Assembly (NCBI GenBank): GCA_017462015.1
Contig: JAFTRX010000068.1
Location: 1 to 54,786 of the forward strand
Direction: 5' to 3'
Origin: Lentisphaeria bacterium
GTDB lineage: Bacteria > Verrucomicrobiota > Lentisphaeria > Victivallales > Victivallaceae
DNA length: 54,786 nt
Shown here: piece after piece, positions 40,125-48,457 of the stretch
Numbering within the stretch: position 1 is the first letter of the stretch
Layout of the letters: the number at the start of each line of letters is the position of its first letter
Notes under the pieces: model-generated
What the model was told of the DNA's origin: nothing
What the model saw: only the letters and a program-made list of their open reading frames with translations
Databases searched by the model: none
Program-made: the position numbers and the translations under genes

Positions 40125-43016
40125 ATGAGAAAAGTTTTTACTATCTTATTTTTGCTGGGCAGTTTTGTGCTGTTTGGCGGAAATCTCACGCTGGTGGAAA
40201 AGGGGAAGCCCGCCGCCGTCATCGTCCTGCCGGACAAAGCCAATCCCGTGGCAAAATATGCCGCCATGGAGTTGAATGATCACATCCGGCTCATCACCGG
40301 AACTGAACTTGAAGTTATCAGTGAAAAACAGTTGACTTCCGGAAAAGTTCCGATTTATGTCGGAGCCACTCGCGCCGCTGAAGCTGCCGGATTGGGACAG
40401 CGCAAGTTTGATAAAGAAGCGTGGGCGATCCGTTCCACCCCCGGCGCACTTTATCTTACCGGCGGCGAAAACGATCAGGAATTGATGCCTTTCAACAATA
40501 GAAAATATGATTTCAAAGAGACTGCCATCCACCGGAAATATAACGGCATCAATCCGCTTGCCCGCCGGGGAACGCTTTACAGCGTGACCGAATTTCTCCA
40601 GAGAGTGTGCGGTGTCCGCTGGCTCTGGCCCGGCGAATTGGGAACCACCTTTCAGGAGAGAGCTACCCTGACCGTTCCCGATAATTTGAATATCACGGGC
40701 GCGCCCCGCTTCCTCTATCGCAAATGGCGCATTTACGGCAAACTCAACCGCTATCTGATGCCGGGATTTATCAAAGGCAGAATAAAGGTCGATCCGGTAC
40801 TGGATCAAATCAATTTTTCCCAAAAGGCGCATGAGGCATATTTCGCCGCCGAACGCCGCTTTATCGTCCGCTATCAGGAAGGCGATTCCCAGCCGATGCC
40901 CGCTCCGGCATCACATATCAACGACTGGTATAAGCAGATGAAAAATACCCATCCGGAATTTGTGGCAATGGACGATGCCGGGGAACGGGTTCCCCCGCAG
41001 GGTAAGCCAAACTTGAGCCGGTTGTGCGTTTCCGCTCCCGGCTTCCCCCAGTGGTGGGTGGAGAACAAATGGGACGGCGGCGACTGGATCGGCGTCGGTG
41101 AAGCCGATCACCGCGCATTCTGCCGCTGCAAAAATTGTATGGAGTGGGATAAACCGCAGGACCCGAACCACAAATATTATTCCACCAGTAACCGTTACTT
41201 GCGTTTCCACAAAAAGATTTGGGAACTTGCCAGAAAGAAAAATCCCAAGGTCAAAGTTTCAATTCTGATGTATATGGATTACACCCATCCGCCTACTATC
41301 GAAGATGATCTTTCCTGGATCTTCGGCAAATTTGTTCCGTGGGGTTCTGGTTATGCCAGTTACTATCCCATGTCGAAAAAAGAATTGGAAACCATCCGGC
41401 AAGGCTGGTTGGGTTGGGGAAAACGCAAAGCGACTATCCACTATCGTCCCAACTATCTGCTTTCCGGCTATACCATTCCGGCACTGGATGTGGAACAGTG
41501 CGGCGAGATGTTTCGCTTCGGAGCGCAAAACGGCATGGTTGGCTTTGATTTTGACAGTCTTTCCGGTTACTGGGCGACCAAAGGACCGATGCTTTATATG
41601 CATATGTGCTTGAGCAATGACCCCGATTTGACCATCGCTGAAATTCTCAACGAATACTATTCGGCTTTCGGACCGGCGGCTGGACTTATCCGCAAATACT
41701 TCGACCACTGGATCGCTCTAACCAAAAAAGTCCGGCGGCAGATAGGTTCCCGCAAAGCCAATGAAGCCGCTGAAATATACACCGTTGACCACTTCACGGA
41801 ATCCGGAAAAATCCTTGATGAAGCCATAAAACTTGCCGCCCAATCCCAAGATAAAAAGCACCTTGAACGGGTGAAATTCATCCAACTCGGCTGGCTGCAC
41901 GGCAGAATGTGTGTCGAATTCAGCCACCTTTACAAGGATAACAAATTCAATGAGGCGCGCGCCAAACTCAATGAGATCATCAAGTTCCGCAGAAAGCACG
42001 AACACACCTTCTTCTGTGACCTGAGTGCCGCCGCAAGTGCGGAAAAACGGGGCTACAAGAATCTCAAAGCTCTTCTGGAAGGCAAATTCCGCCATCACCA
42101 CGAACCGGCTCTCACGTCTAAAAAATTCCGGAAAAAAGAGTGTCACGCTGTCAGCAATTTGAGACCCTCCAAATGGGGATTGTCTCTGCCGGGAAATAAA
42201 GAATCCGGCTTTATCACCTATAAATATAACGCCGGAAAGAACAACGCTTTTGTCGAAGCGAATCTTTCGCTCCGCGCCCGCAATACCCGGATAAATAATC
42301 AGCTTGATATCTCCTTTGACGGTAAAAATTGGCAGAAAGTCGAAGAAAACATCGCGTTGAAAAACATCCGGCTTACCGGCTTGGTGAAAGATAAAAGTGA
42401 GTTTTATCTGCGCTTCACCGCCAAACGTAATGATAAAACTCCGGAAAAAGGCGGTTTGGCATTGATTTCGTACCGTCTGGATTACACCAAAAAGAATCCG
42501 GATATAGTTATGCCGCGCAAAAAAATCGACACCGTGACCGGCTGGCTCCCCTTCAAGCCGGAGTGGTTCTTCAAAAAAGACCCGCACAACAAAGGTCTTG
42601 CCAAAAGTGAGATGGATGTCAAAACTTTCTCCGGTAAAAATTGGACACCGGTTTCAGTTCCCGCGCCGCTGGAAACCACTCCGGTAGGTCCCTATCTCGG
42701 CTACGGCTGGTACAGCACCGTGTTTGAGGTGAAAAAGGATTGGGAGGGCAGAAGCATCGACCTCCTCTTTACCGGAATCGACAAAGAGGGCTGGGTCTAC
42801 TTCAACGGTCACTATGTGGGCGAACACACCACCAAATCGGAAAAGGTCAGCGTCCGGGTGCTTTACGGCGAACCGTTCATCATCAAGGTTCCTGCCAAAT
42901 ATATCAACTTCGGCGGAAAAAATCTGCTTCAGGTCAAAATCCACTCCGGTTTCGGCTCCAGCGGTATCTGGAACCATGTAAAGATCCGCCCGGTGGATGC
43001 TTCCGCTTTGTGGTGA
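40125..43016 (+). CDS. Secreted DUF4838-type glycoside hydrolase
   Basis: A 963-residue protein with a signal peptide (MRKVFTILFLLGSFVLFGG). Residues about 25-190 resemble the N-terminal domain of alpha-glucuronidases (KYAAMELNDHIRLITGTELEV; GTLYSVTEFLQRVCGVRWLWPGE). A DUF4838-like barrel follows (WIGVGEADHRAFCRCKNCMEWD; DYTHPPTIEDDLSWIFG; GFDFDSLSGYWATKGPMLYMH). Near the C-terminus is a GH2-like galactose-binding beta sandwich (GYGWYSTVFEV, GWVYFNGHYVGEH). It likely acts in the periplasm or outside on a complex glycan. Third gene of the AraC-linked operon. Confidence 0.75.
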   Translation: MRKVFTILFLLGSFVLFGGNLTLVEKGKPAAVIVLPDKANPVAKYAAMELNDHIRLITGTELEVISEKQLTSGKVPIYVGATRAAEAAGLGQRKFDKEAWAIRSTPGALYLTGGENDQELMPFNNRKYDFKETAIHRKYNGINPLARRGTLYSVTEFLQRVCGVRWLWPGELGTTFQERATLTVPDNLNITGAPRFLYRKWRIYGKLNRYLMPGFIKGRIKVDPVLDQINFSQKAHEAYFAAERRFIVRYQEGDSQPMPAPASHINDWYKQMKNTHPEFVAMDDAGERVPPQGKPNLSRLCVSAPGFPQWWVENKWDGGDWIGVGEADHRAFCRCKNCMEWDKPQDPNHKYYSTSNRYLRFHKKIWELARKKNPKVKVSILMYMDYTHPPTIEDDLSWIFGKFVPWGSGYASYYPMSKKELETIRQGWLGWGKRKATIHYRPNYLLSGYTIPALDVEQCGEMFRFGAQNGMVGFDFDSLSGYWATKGPMLYMHMCLSNDPDLTIAEILNEYYSAFGPAAGLIRKYFDHWIALTKKVRRQIGSRKANEAAEIYTVDHFTESGKILDEAIKLAAQSQDKKHLERVKFIQLGWLHGRMCVEFSHLYKDNKFNEARAKLNEIIKFRRKHEHTFFCDLSAAASAEKRGYKNLKALLEGKFRHHHEPALTSKKFRKKECHAVSNLRPSKWGLSLPGNKESGFITYKYNAGKNNAFVEANLSLRARNTRINNQLDISFDGKNWQKVEENIALKNIRLTGLVKDKSEFYLRFTAKRNDKTPEKGGLALISYRLDYTKKNPDIVMPRKKIDTVTGWLPFKPEWFFKKDPHNKGLAKSEMDVKTFSGKNWTPVSVPAPLETTPVGPYLGYGWYSTVFEVKKDWEGRSIDLLFTGIDKEGWVYFNGHYVGEHTTKSEKVSVRVLYGEPFIIKVPAKYINFGGKNLLQVKIHSGFGSSGIWNHVKIRPVDASALW

Positions 43017-43039
43017 CCGGTGTCAGGTGTTTCCAAGAG

Positions 43040-43104
43040 CTGCCGGTTGCGGCGCAGGGTAACAAAGCCGGATCTCTGCCGGCAAAGCCCGCTGCAACCG
43101 GCAG
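43040..43104. terminator. Bidirectional hairpin between convergent genes
   Basis: CTGCCGGTTGC (43040-43050) pairs perfectly with GCAACCGGCAG (43094-43104), enclosing a smaller GCCGG/CCGGC pairing. It lies between the DUF4838 gene and the convergent metallo-hydrolase gene. There is no strong T-run on either side. Confidence 0.45.
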
Positions 43105-43121
43105 TATTGCCTATTAGCTTC

Positions 43122-43823
43122 TTACAAGTTGAACCACTTTCCCGGAGTCAGGGCAAAGGAGTTGATGTTCAGCTTGCGGCATCCATCTGTGAACGGTTGC
43201 GGATCAGCGGTGTTTTCGGCAAACAATCCGATGTGCATCGGCAGCGCACAGCGCGGCATGGTACGCTTCACATATTCCAACGCTTCGGAATCGTTCATAT
43301 TGCCGAGTTTGCCGTTGATGCAGATCAACAGTAGATCGGCGTTGTTGAGTTCCGGCACGAAAAGACCCTCATCAAAAAGCGTATCTCCGGTAATGACAAT
43401 GCGCTTTTTTTCAACTTCGATCAGAAAACCGCAAGCGGCGGGATCGCTGTGAAACGCCGGAACTGCTGTTATCCTGAATGATGATGTTTCAAAATATTCT
43501 CCGATCCGGCACTCCGTGAGATTCTCCTCTTTCACCCCAAGTCTCCGGAAGTGTTCTGCCGCCCGCGGCGAAGCGGCACAACGGCAATCCGGATATGCCG
43601 CAAGAAGCTCCGGGATCCCCTCCGGATCAAAATGATCCATGTGGTCATGGGTTATCAGCAGCAGATCGGGGGAAAGTTCTTCAAGTTTTACGGGGAATGG
43701 GTGCAGCCGTGCCAGATTCTGCTTTTTAAAAACACAGTCACTGATATACGGATCAATCAGGATCCGTTTTTTTTTCGCTGCAACCAGAAAACCACCCTGT
43801 CCAAGCCAGCAAATTTCAACCAT
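43122..43823 (-). CDS. UlaG-like metallo-beta-lactamase-fold hydrolase
   Basis: A 233-residue protein with the metal-binding THDHMDHFD motif, a downstream His (PAFHSD), GDTLFDEG and a late His (PMHIG). The proportions match the UlaG/L-ascorbate-6-phosphate lactonase branch. The substrate is probably a small sugar-derived phosphate or lactone, which is inference. It lies ten bases downstream of the IclR gene and is cotranscribed with it. Confidence 0.8.
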   Translation of the reverse strand: MVEICWLGQGGFLVAAKKKRILIDPYISDCVFKKQNLARLHPFPVKLEELSPDLLLITHDHMDHFDPEGIPELLAAYPDCRCAASPRAAEHFRRLGVKEENLTECRIGEYFETSSFRITAVPAFHSDPAACGFLIEVEKKRIVITGDTLFDEGLFVPELNNADLLLICINGKLGNMNDSEALEYVKRTMPRCALPMHIGLFAENTADPQPFTDGCRKLNINSFALTPGKWFNL

Positions 43824-43832
43824 TTTGATATT

Positions 43833-44588
43833 TTATCCTATAATAAGTTTCATTTCAGAATAATTTGACAACTCCTGTGCCGCCGCTTTCAAGGTCCGGC
43901 AAATTTTCTCATGCATCCCGGCGGTATGCTGATTTTTCAACATATTCATTCCGATTGCGGTATTGAAGTGACCATTGTATTTGACCGGATAGGCATAGAT
44001 CCATAATGAACCACGCGACATTTCCACATATTTTTGCTGACGGATTTTATCCAGTTCGCAATTCAGAGTTTCAAATCCGGAAAATTCATCCGGGAATACC
44101 CCCCCGTACTTTTTTTGCACTTCATAGCAGTGTTTTCTTTCACTGTTGCTGCTGTATGCTGCCAGCAGCAGCCCCGTTGCGGTGACAAAAATATCATCAT
44201 AGCAGGGCTGCCCCACATTTATTTGAATATCCGGATTACAGTTCCGGTGATAAATGATATACCTTCTTCCGTTGTAAAGCTGGGAAAGCAGTACGGAACT
44301 CTGCAATTCCATCGCACAGCGGTCGATCACCGGTGCAGCATATTTGAGCAATGGTGAGCCGAAACCGCAGATCATTCCCATCGTATGCAGTTTCGGACCG
44401 GCGGTATACCCCTGCCGCCGGGATACTTGGATCACATAACCCATGTCCAATAGCTGTTTGAGTATCCGCGAACAGGTCGCCCGGTTCAACTTTAATTCAT
44501 CCGCGATCTGTGCCGGAGGCAAAGCCGGGAGTTTCGTAGAGGCGATTTTTTCCAGAACCATGAAGGCTTTATCTATAGCATTGCCCAC
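43833..44588 (-). CDS. IclR-family transcriptional regulator
   Basis: A 251-residue regulator: N-terminal winged HTH (KAFMVLEKIAS, LPPAQIADELKLNRATCSRILKQL) and a C-terminal IclR effector domain (GYTAGPKLHTMG; NVGQPCYDDIFVTATGLLLAA). The start is GTG with AGGAGA upstream. It diverges from the GH16-dehydratase-SDR operon, with an 18-bp palindrome in the shared region. Confidence 0.9.
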   Translation of the reverse strand: MGNAIDKAFMVLEKIASTKLPALPPAQIADELKLNRATCSRILKQLLDMGYVIQVSRRQGYTAGPKLHTMGMICGFGSPLLKYAAPVIDRCAMELQSSVLLSQLYNGRRYIIYHRNCNPDIQINVGQPCYDDIFVTATGLLLAAYSSNSERKHCYEVQKKYGGVFPDEFSGFETLNCELDKIRQQKYVEMSRGSLWIYAYPVKYNGHFNTAIGMNMLKNQHTAGMHEKICRTLKAAAQELSNYSEMKLIIG

Positions 44589-44640
44589 GCCTGTTCTCCT
44601 TTTTATTTCATATTATGAACTTTGAATTTTATTTTTGACT

Positions 44641-44658
44641 ACATTACAATTATAATGT
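44641..44658. promoter_or_regulatory. Candidate IclR operator in the divergent region
   Basis: ACATTACAATTATAATGT is palindromic except for one symmetric position pair. It lies 52 bases before the IclR start and 43 bases upstream of the GH16 -35 box. Confidence 0.45.
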
Positions 44659-44701
44659 AATACAAAATTTTTAAAAATCAACAGAAACCCGATTTTTTTT
44701 C

Positions 44702-44730
44702 TTGATTTATCTCTTGAACAGTGTTATATT
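44702..44730 (+). promoter_or_regulatory. Promoter of the GH16-dehydratase-SDR operon
   Basis: TTGATT (44702-44707), a 17-base spacer and TATATT (44725-44730); the transcript would start near 44737, about 35 bases before the ATG. Confidence 0.6.
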
Positions 44731-44772
44731 TCATGGTTAAATACCAATTCTTACTTGAAAGGAATACGGAAA

Positions 44773-45603
44773 ATGCAGCAATTTGACTATAAAGATCATC
44801 ACCCCAGTTTTCTGCCCGAAGGTAAAAAGTGGAAACTGGTCTGGAACGATGAATTTGACGGTACAGAACTTGACCGCACCAAATGGGATTACCGTTTGTC
44901 CATGATGGGTAAACGTCACCCGGCGTGGACCGACAAAGCGGTTCATCTGGACGGTAACAGTAACGCTGTTTTCACCGTTATTGAGGAGGATGGCCGTCCG
45001 GTAAGTTCCCAGTTGCAGACCGGCTGTAATTTTATGGATGAACCGGTTACCGCAACCAAATTTGTCAACGATCATCTCCAGTGGAACATCGGTAAACTTA
45101 AGGAACCGCTGTTCACTCACACCTACGGTTACTACGAATGCCGGTGCAAACTTCAGCAGATGCCGGACAACCGCTGGTGGAGTGCGTTCTGGCTGCAGTC
45201 TCCCATCATCGGGGCTTCACTTGATCCTGCCGAAAGCGGTACCGAACTCGACATAATGGAATGTTTCAAGTACGGTAAGATCGCTGCCCACAATGCGTTC
45301 ACCGGCGGTTACGGTCTGGATATGAAGCGCGCCAAGGTCGGCGGCGTGGACAATTTCGATATGGAACAATTTCACCGCTTCGGTATGCTCTGGGATGAAA
45401 CCGGTTACACCTTTTACATCGATGGCAGGGAAGACGGTCATATCGACCAGTATGTTTCCAGACGGCCGCAGTTCATTCTGCTCACTACCGAAGTACGCGG
45501 CTATCGTTTCGAAAATCATCAACCAACTCCCGAATCCTATGAAGTTATCGGCAAAGATGCCTTTATCGTTGATTATGTCCGGGTGTTTGATCAAGTGGAT
45601 TGA
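44773..45603 (+). CDS. GH16-like glycoside hydrolase without signal peptide
   Basis: A 276-residue beta-jelly-roll enzyme: WNDEFDGTELDRTKWDYR at the start, the substrate cleft TYGYYECRCKLQQMP, and the catalytic motif GTELDIMECF (ExDxxE; the two Glu are nucleophile and acid/base), ending VDYVRVFDQVD. Known GH16 enzymes cleave beta-glucans, agars or carrageenans. No signal peptide is seen with the ATG at 44773 or with the upstream TTG, so the enzyme is probably cytoplasmic, which is unusual. It is first in an operon with a sugar-acid dehydratase and an SDR. Confidence 0.85.
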   Translation: MQQFDYKDHHPSFLPEGKKWKLVWNDEFDGTELDRTKWDYRLSMMGKRHPAWTDKAVHLDGNSNAVFTVIEEDGRPVSSQLQTGCNFMDEPVTATKFVNDHLQWNIGKLKEPLFTHTYGYYECRCKLQQMPDNRWWSAFWLQSPIIGASLDPAESGTELDIMECFKYGKIAAHNAFTGGYGLDMKRAKVGGVDNFDMEQFHRFGMLWDETGYTFYIDGREDGHIDQYVSRRPQFILLTTEVRGYRFENHQPTPESYEVIGKDAFIVDYVRVFDQVD

Positions 45604-45606
45604 AAT

Positions 45607-46785
45607 ATGAAAATCACCGCAGTAAAAACTTTCGTCTGCAATGCGTTCCGCACCAACTTCGTCTTTGTAAAAGTGGAGACGGATTCCGGTATACACGGTT
45701 GGGGCGAGGCTACGCTGGAATACAAAGAATCTACCGTTGTCGCCGCCATCCACGATTTGGAATATTACCTTATCGGCAGTGATCCGCACAACATCGAAGC
45801 CTTCCGGCACGATTGCTACCGCGATGCCTACTGGCGCGGCGGACCGGTGCTGATGAGTGCGCTTGCCGGAGTGGAGATGGCACTCTGGGACATCAAAGGC
45901 AAAGATTTGGGAGTGCCGGTCTACCAGCTTCTGGGCGGCAAGGTGCGCGATGCGGTTCCGGTTTACGTCAACGGCTGGTTCGCTCCGGCAAAAACTCCGG
46001 ATGAATTTGCCGAAAAAGCTGCTTTTTTGCGCGACAAAAAGTTCCCCGGCTGCAAGTGGGATCCTTTCGGCAAGGCGTGGCAGCAGATCGGTAAACGCGA
46101 ATTTGCCCAGGCACTGGAGTGTATAGAGAAGGTCTCCGCCGCCGTGGGCGAAGATATGCATTTGCTCATCGAAGGTCACGGAAGATTTGACATCCCGACT
46201 GCAGTAAAAATCGGCAAAGCGCTGGAAGATTTCGATATCTTCTGGTTTGAAGAACCGATACCGCCGGATGATAAAGAGGGTATGCGGGAAGTCAAGGAAC
46301 GGGTCCGCGTTTCCATCGCCGCCGGAGAACGGCTTTATAACCGCTACGAATACCGGCAGTTCTTTGATTTGAACTGCTCCGATTACATCCAGCCGGATAT
46401 TTCCCATGCCGGTGGTATCATGGAAATGCGTATGCTCGGCGCGGAAGCGGAAGCACGCCACATCGGCTTCTGCCCGCACAACCCCTCCGGTCCTGTTGCC
46501 AACGCCGCGACCTTGCAGATAGCGGCATGTGTGCCTAACTTTGTCATGCTGGAAATGATGATGAGCGACGTTCCGTGGCGCAAAGAGATTTGTGACGAAA
46601 AACTCACTCTCCGCAACGGCCGGATGATAATTCCGGAACGTCCCGGTCTTGGAATCGAGCTTGATGAAAAAGAGTTGGTGAAGCATCCGTATATCCGCAC
46701 CAACTTGCGCCATTACCGGGGAGATTTGACCAATATCCGTCCGCCGGATGCGGAACTTTATTATGAACTTATTTGCGAAGATTGA
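45607..46785 (+). CDS. Enolase-superfamily sugar-acid dehydratase (galactonate dehydratase-like)
   Basis: A 392-residue member of the mandelate racemase/muconate lactonizing branch. Visible are the N-terminal capping segment (FVFVKVETDSGIHGWGEAT), GGPVLMSALAGVEMALWDIKGK, the catalytic KWDPFG segment, metal-ligand strands (EGHGRFD, WFEEPIPPDD, AAGERLYN), and CPHNPSGP near the C-terminus. The pattern is closest to D-galactonate-type dehydratases; the exact sugar acid is uncertain. It starts three bases after the GH16 stop. Confidence 0.85.
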   Translation: MKITAVKTFVCNAFRTNFVFVKVETDSGIHGWGEATLEYKESTVVAAIHDLEYYLIGSDPHNIEAFRHDCYRDAYWRGGPVLMSALAGVEMALWDIKGKDLGVPVYQLLGGKVRDAVPVYVNGWFAPAKTPDEFAEKAAFLRDKKFPGCKWDPFGKAWQQIGKREFAQALECIEKVSAAVGEDMHLLIEGHGRFDIPTAVKIGKALEDFDIFWFEEPIPPDDKEGMREVKERVRVSIAAGERLYNRYEYRQFFDLNCSDYIQPDISHAGGIMEMRMLGAEAEARHIGFCPHNPSGPVANAATLQIAACVPNFVMLEMMMSDVPWRKEICDEKLTLRNGRMIIPERPGLGIELDEKELVKHPYIRTNLRHYRGDLTNIRPPDAELYYELICED

Positions 46786-46793
46786 GGTGGCTC

Positions 46794-47576
46794 ATGGGAC
46801 GATTTGACGGCAAAGTTGTGCTTATAACCGGCGGCAACCGCAATACCGGGCTCTTCATCACGGACAAATTTGTCCGCGAAGGTGCGCGTGTTTTTATGTG
46901 CGGTTCAACGCCGGAGTCCACTGCCAAAGGTGAAGCGATGCTGCGCGGGATGGGAGTTACCGGTTTCCGCGCCATTCCGTGCGATGTTTCAGATATCCGG
47001 CAGGTGACCAATTTGTTTGACGTTATTGAGCGGGAAGTTGGATGTTTGGATATCCTTGTCAATAACGCCGCCCATCAGGGGATCGGCAAACCTTTTGTCG
47101 AAATGTCACCGGATTATGTCAAAGAGGTTTTTTCGGTCAATGTTGTCGGCGGATTCCAGGTTACCCAGATGGCGGTCAACCGTTTCTTTTTGAAGCAGGC
47201 AAACCGCGGCGTGGTAGTTTTTCTCTCCTCCAACACGGCGCAGCGCGCCATCCGCAACCGTACCGCCTACTGCGCCAGCAAAGGTGCCATAAACTCTATG
47301 GTGCGCGCCATTGCGCTGGATATGGCTCCGCTGGGTATCCGGGTCAACGCTTGTGCGCCGGGGTACATTTACACTGAGCGCTGGGATAAACTTTCAGAAG
47401 ATGTCAAAGCGCGCCGCCGTTTGAATTGCCCTTTGCGGCAGGAGGCAACGGGGCGTGATATTGCCAACGTTGTTGCGTTTCTTGCCAGTGCTGACAGTTC
47501 CAACATGACCGGAGAGATCATTACCTGTGATGCCGGATGTTCCTGTCAGCACATGCCCGAGGATGTCGATTACTGA
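46794..47576 (+). CDS. Short-chain dehydrogenase/reductase
   Basis: A 260-residue Rossmann oxidoreductase. The cofactor loop is TGGNRNTG (Asn replaces the second Gly of TGxxxGxG), followed by NNAAHQG, the catalytic Ser (LSSNTAQ), YCASK and the C-terminal [10 protein letters not shown]. The ATG at 46794 has GAGGTGG upstream. Probably oxidises or reduces a sugar or sugar acid in the same pathway as the dehydratase. Its stop overlaps the convergent pseudopilin gene by seven bases. Confidence 0.88.
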   Translation: MGRFDGKVVLITGGNRNTGLFITDKFVREGARVFMCGSTPESTAKGEAMLRGMGVTGFRAIPCDVSDIRQVTNLFDVIEREVGCLDILVNNAAHQGIGKPFVEMSPDYVKEVFSVNVVGGFQVTQMAVNRFFLKQANRGVVVFLSSNTAQRAIRNRTAYCASKGAINSMVRAIALDMAPLGIRVNACAPGYIYTERWDKLSEDVKARRRLNCPLRQEATGRDIANVVAFLASADSSNMTGEIITCDAGCSCQHMPEDVDY

Positions 47577-48439
47577 CCGTTCCAGGTCGGATTGAAAATC
47601 CGGCTGTCGTAGCCTTTTTGATGATCGACATGACCATCGACAAAGCAGAGCACTGTACCGCCGTTGTGGAAGGTTCCCGGTGCCGCTTCGCCGTTGGATT
47701 TGTAACCGTTGTTGGCGGTCAGGCTGTTGATTACGATACGGCACTGGGTTCCGTACGGACGGTTGGTTTTGTGCCACGCGTTGGCATCGGCAACTATCGC
47801 CCGCTGGGAGGCGTTGATGACCTCTTTGGTTTTCAATACAGCCGCGGTGCTGAAGCTCTTGTCGCCCATGTAAACGCTTTGCGCGTAGTTCACTTTGTAC
47901 CGGGTGCCGCTGGAACCGGAGGTCCCGTAACGTCCATCATTGGAAGGACACAGCAGCGCTTCTGTCGCGTTGACCCGCTGAATGCCGTAACGCAAGTCCC
48001 GTGTCAGATAAGGGTTGATCTGATACGCCCACCACGAGTAACCGCCGTTTTTGTATGTCGGCATGGGAAAGAAATCATCGTAGTCGGCATAATATTGTAT
48101 ATACGCTGAACCGCACTGTTTGAGATTATTGACACAACTGGTCTGTCTGCCGCGCGCCCGGGCGCTCTGCAGAGCGGGCAGCAGTATTGCTGCCAATATC
48201 GCAATAATCGCAATTACAACCAACAATTCTATCAAAGTGAAAGGCTTTATGGGAGAGGGGAAAAACTTCTTTTCACGGGAAAAGAGGTTTTTCCCCTCTC
48301 CCAAACCCTCACCCTTTTTCAAGAAAAGCGAAGTATTTTGCACCTCCTGTTTGTCGCCGCACTTGAAAAAACGCATTGGTGAGATAGAAGTTCTCACCAA
48401 CAATTCTATCAAAGTGAAAGACTCTTTGCTTGTTTTCAT
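47570..48439 (-). CDS. Pseudopilin-like protein with duplicated prepilin signal
   Basis: A 289-residue pseudopilin. It starts [15 protein letters not shown], then 51 residues rich in Lys, Glu and Phe (including NLFSREKKF), then a second FTLIELLV that continues into the usual hydrophobic helix and [18 protein letters not shown]. The tail has a perfect H-X9-DG ([12 protein letters not shown]). The first start has AAAGGA upstream. Deleting exactly 59 codons between the two FTLIELLV copies would restore a normal pseudopilin. As written, the first signal lacks its helix, so processing probably uses the second. Eighteen bases after the GH-like gene at 48458. Confidence 0.88.
   Translation of the reverse strand: MKTSKESFTLIELLVRTSISPMRFFKCGDKQEVQNTSLFLKKGEGLGEGKNLFSREKKFFPSPIKPFTLIELLVVIAIIAILAAILLPALQSARARGRQTSCVNNLKQCGSAYIQYYADYDDFFPMPTYKNGGYSWWAYQINPYLTRDLRYGIQRVNATEALLCPSNDGRYGTSGSSGTRYKVNYAQSVYMGDKSFSTAAVLKTKEVINASQRAIVADANAWHKTNRPYGTQCRIVINSLTANNGYKSNGEAAPGTFHNGGTVLCFVDGHVDHQKGYDSRIFNPTWNGQ
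48219..48420 (-). repeat. In-frame hairpin module bounded by 25-bp direct repeats
   Basis: An identical 25-base sequence (encoding TLIELLV and flanks) occurs at 48219-48243 and 48396-48420, 177 bases apart (59 codons). Between them lie 152 bases containing a near-perfect palindrome at 48251-48302: 24-base arms with 23 matches around the loop ACGG (CCGT on the coding strand). A homologous module lies at 54660-54786. Confidence 0.8.
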
Positions 48440-48457
48440 TTTACATGTTCCTTTATT

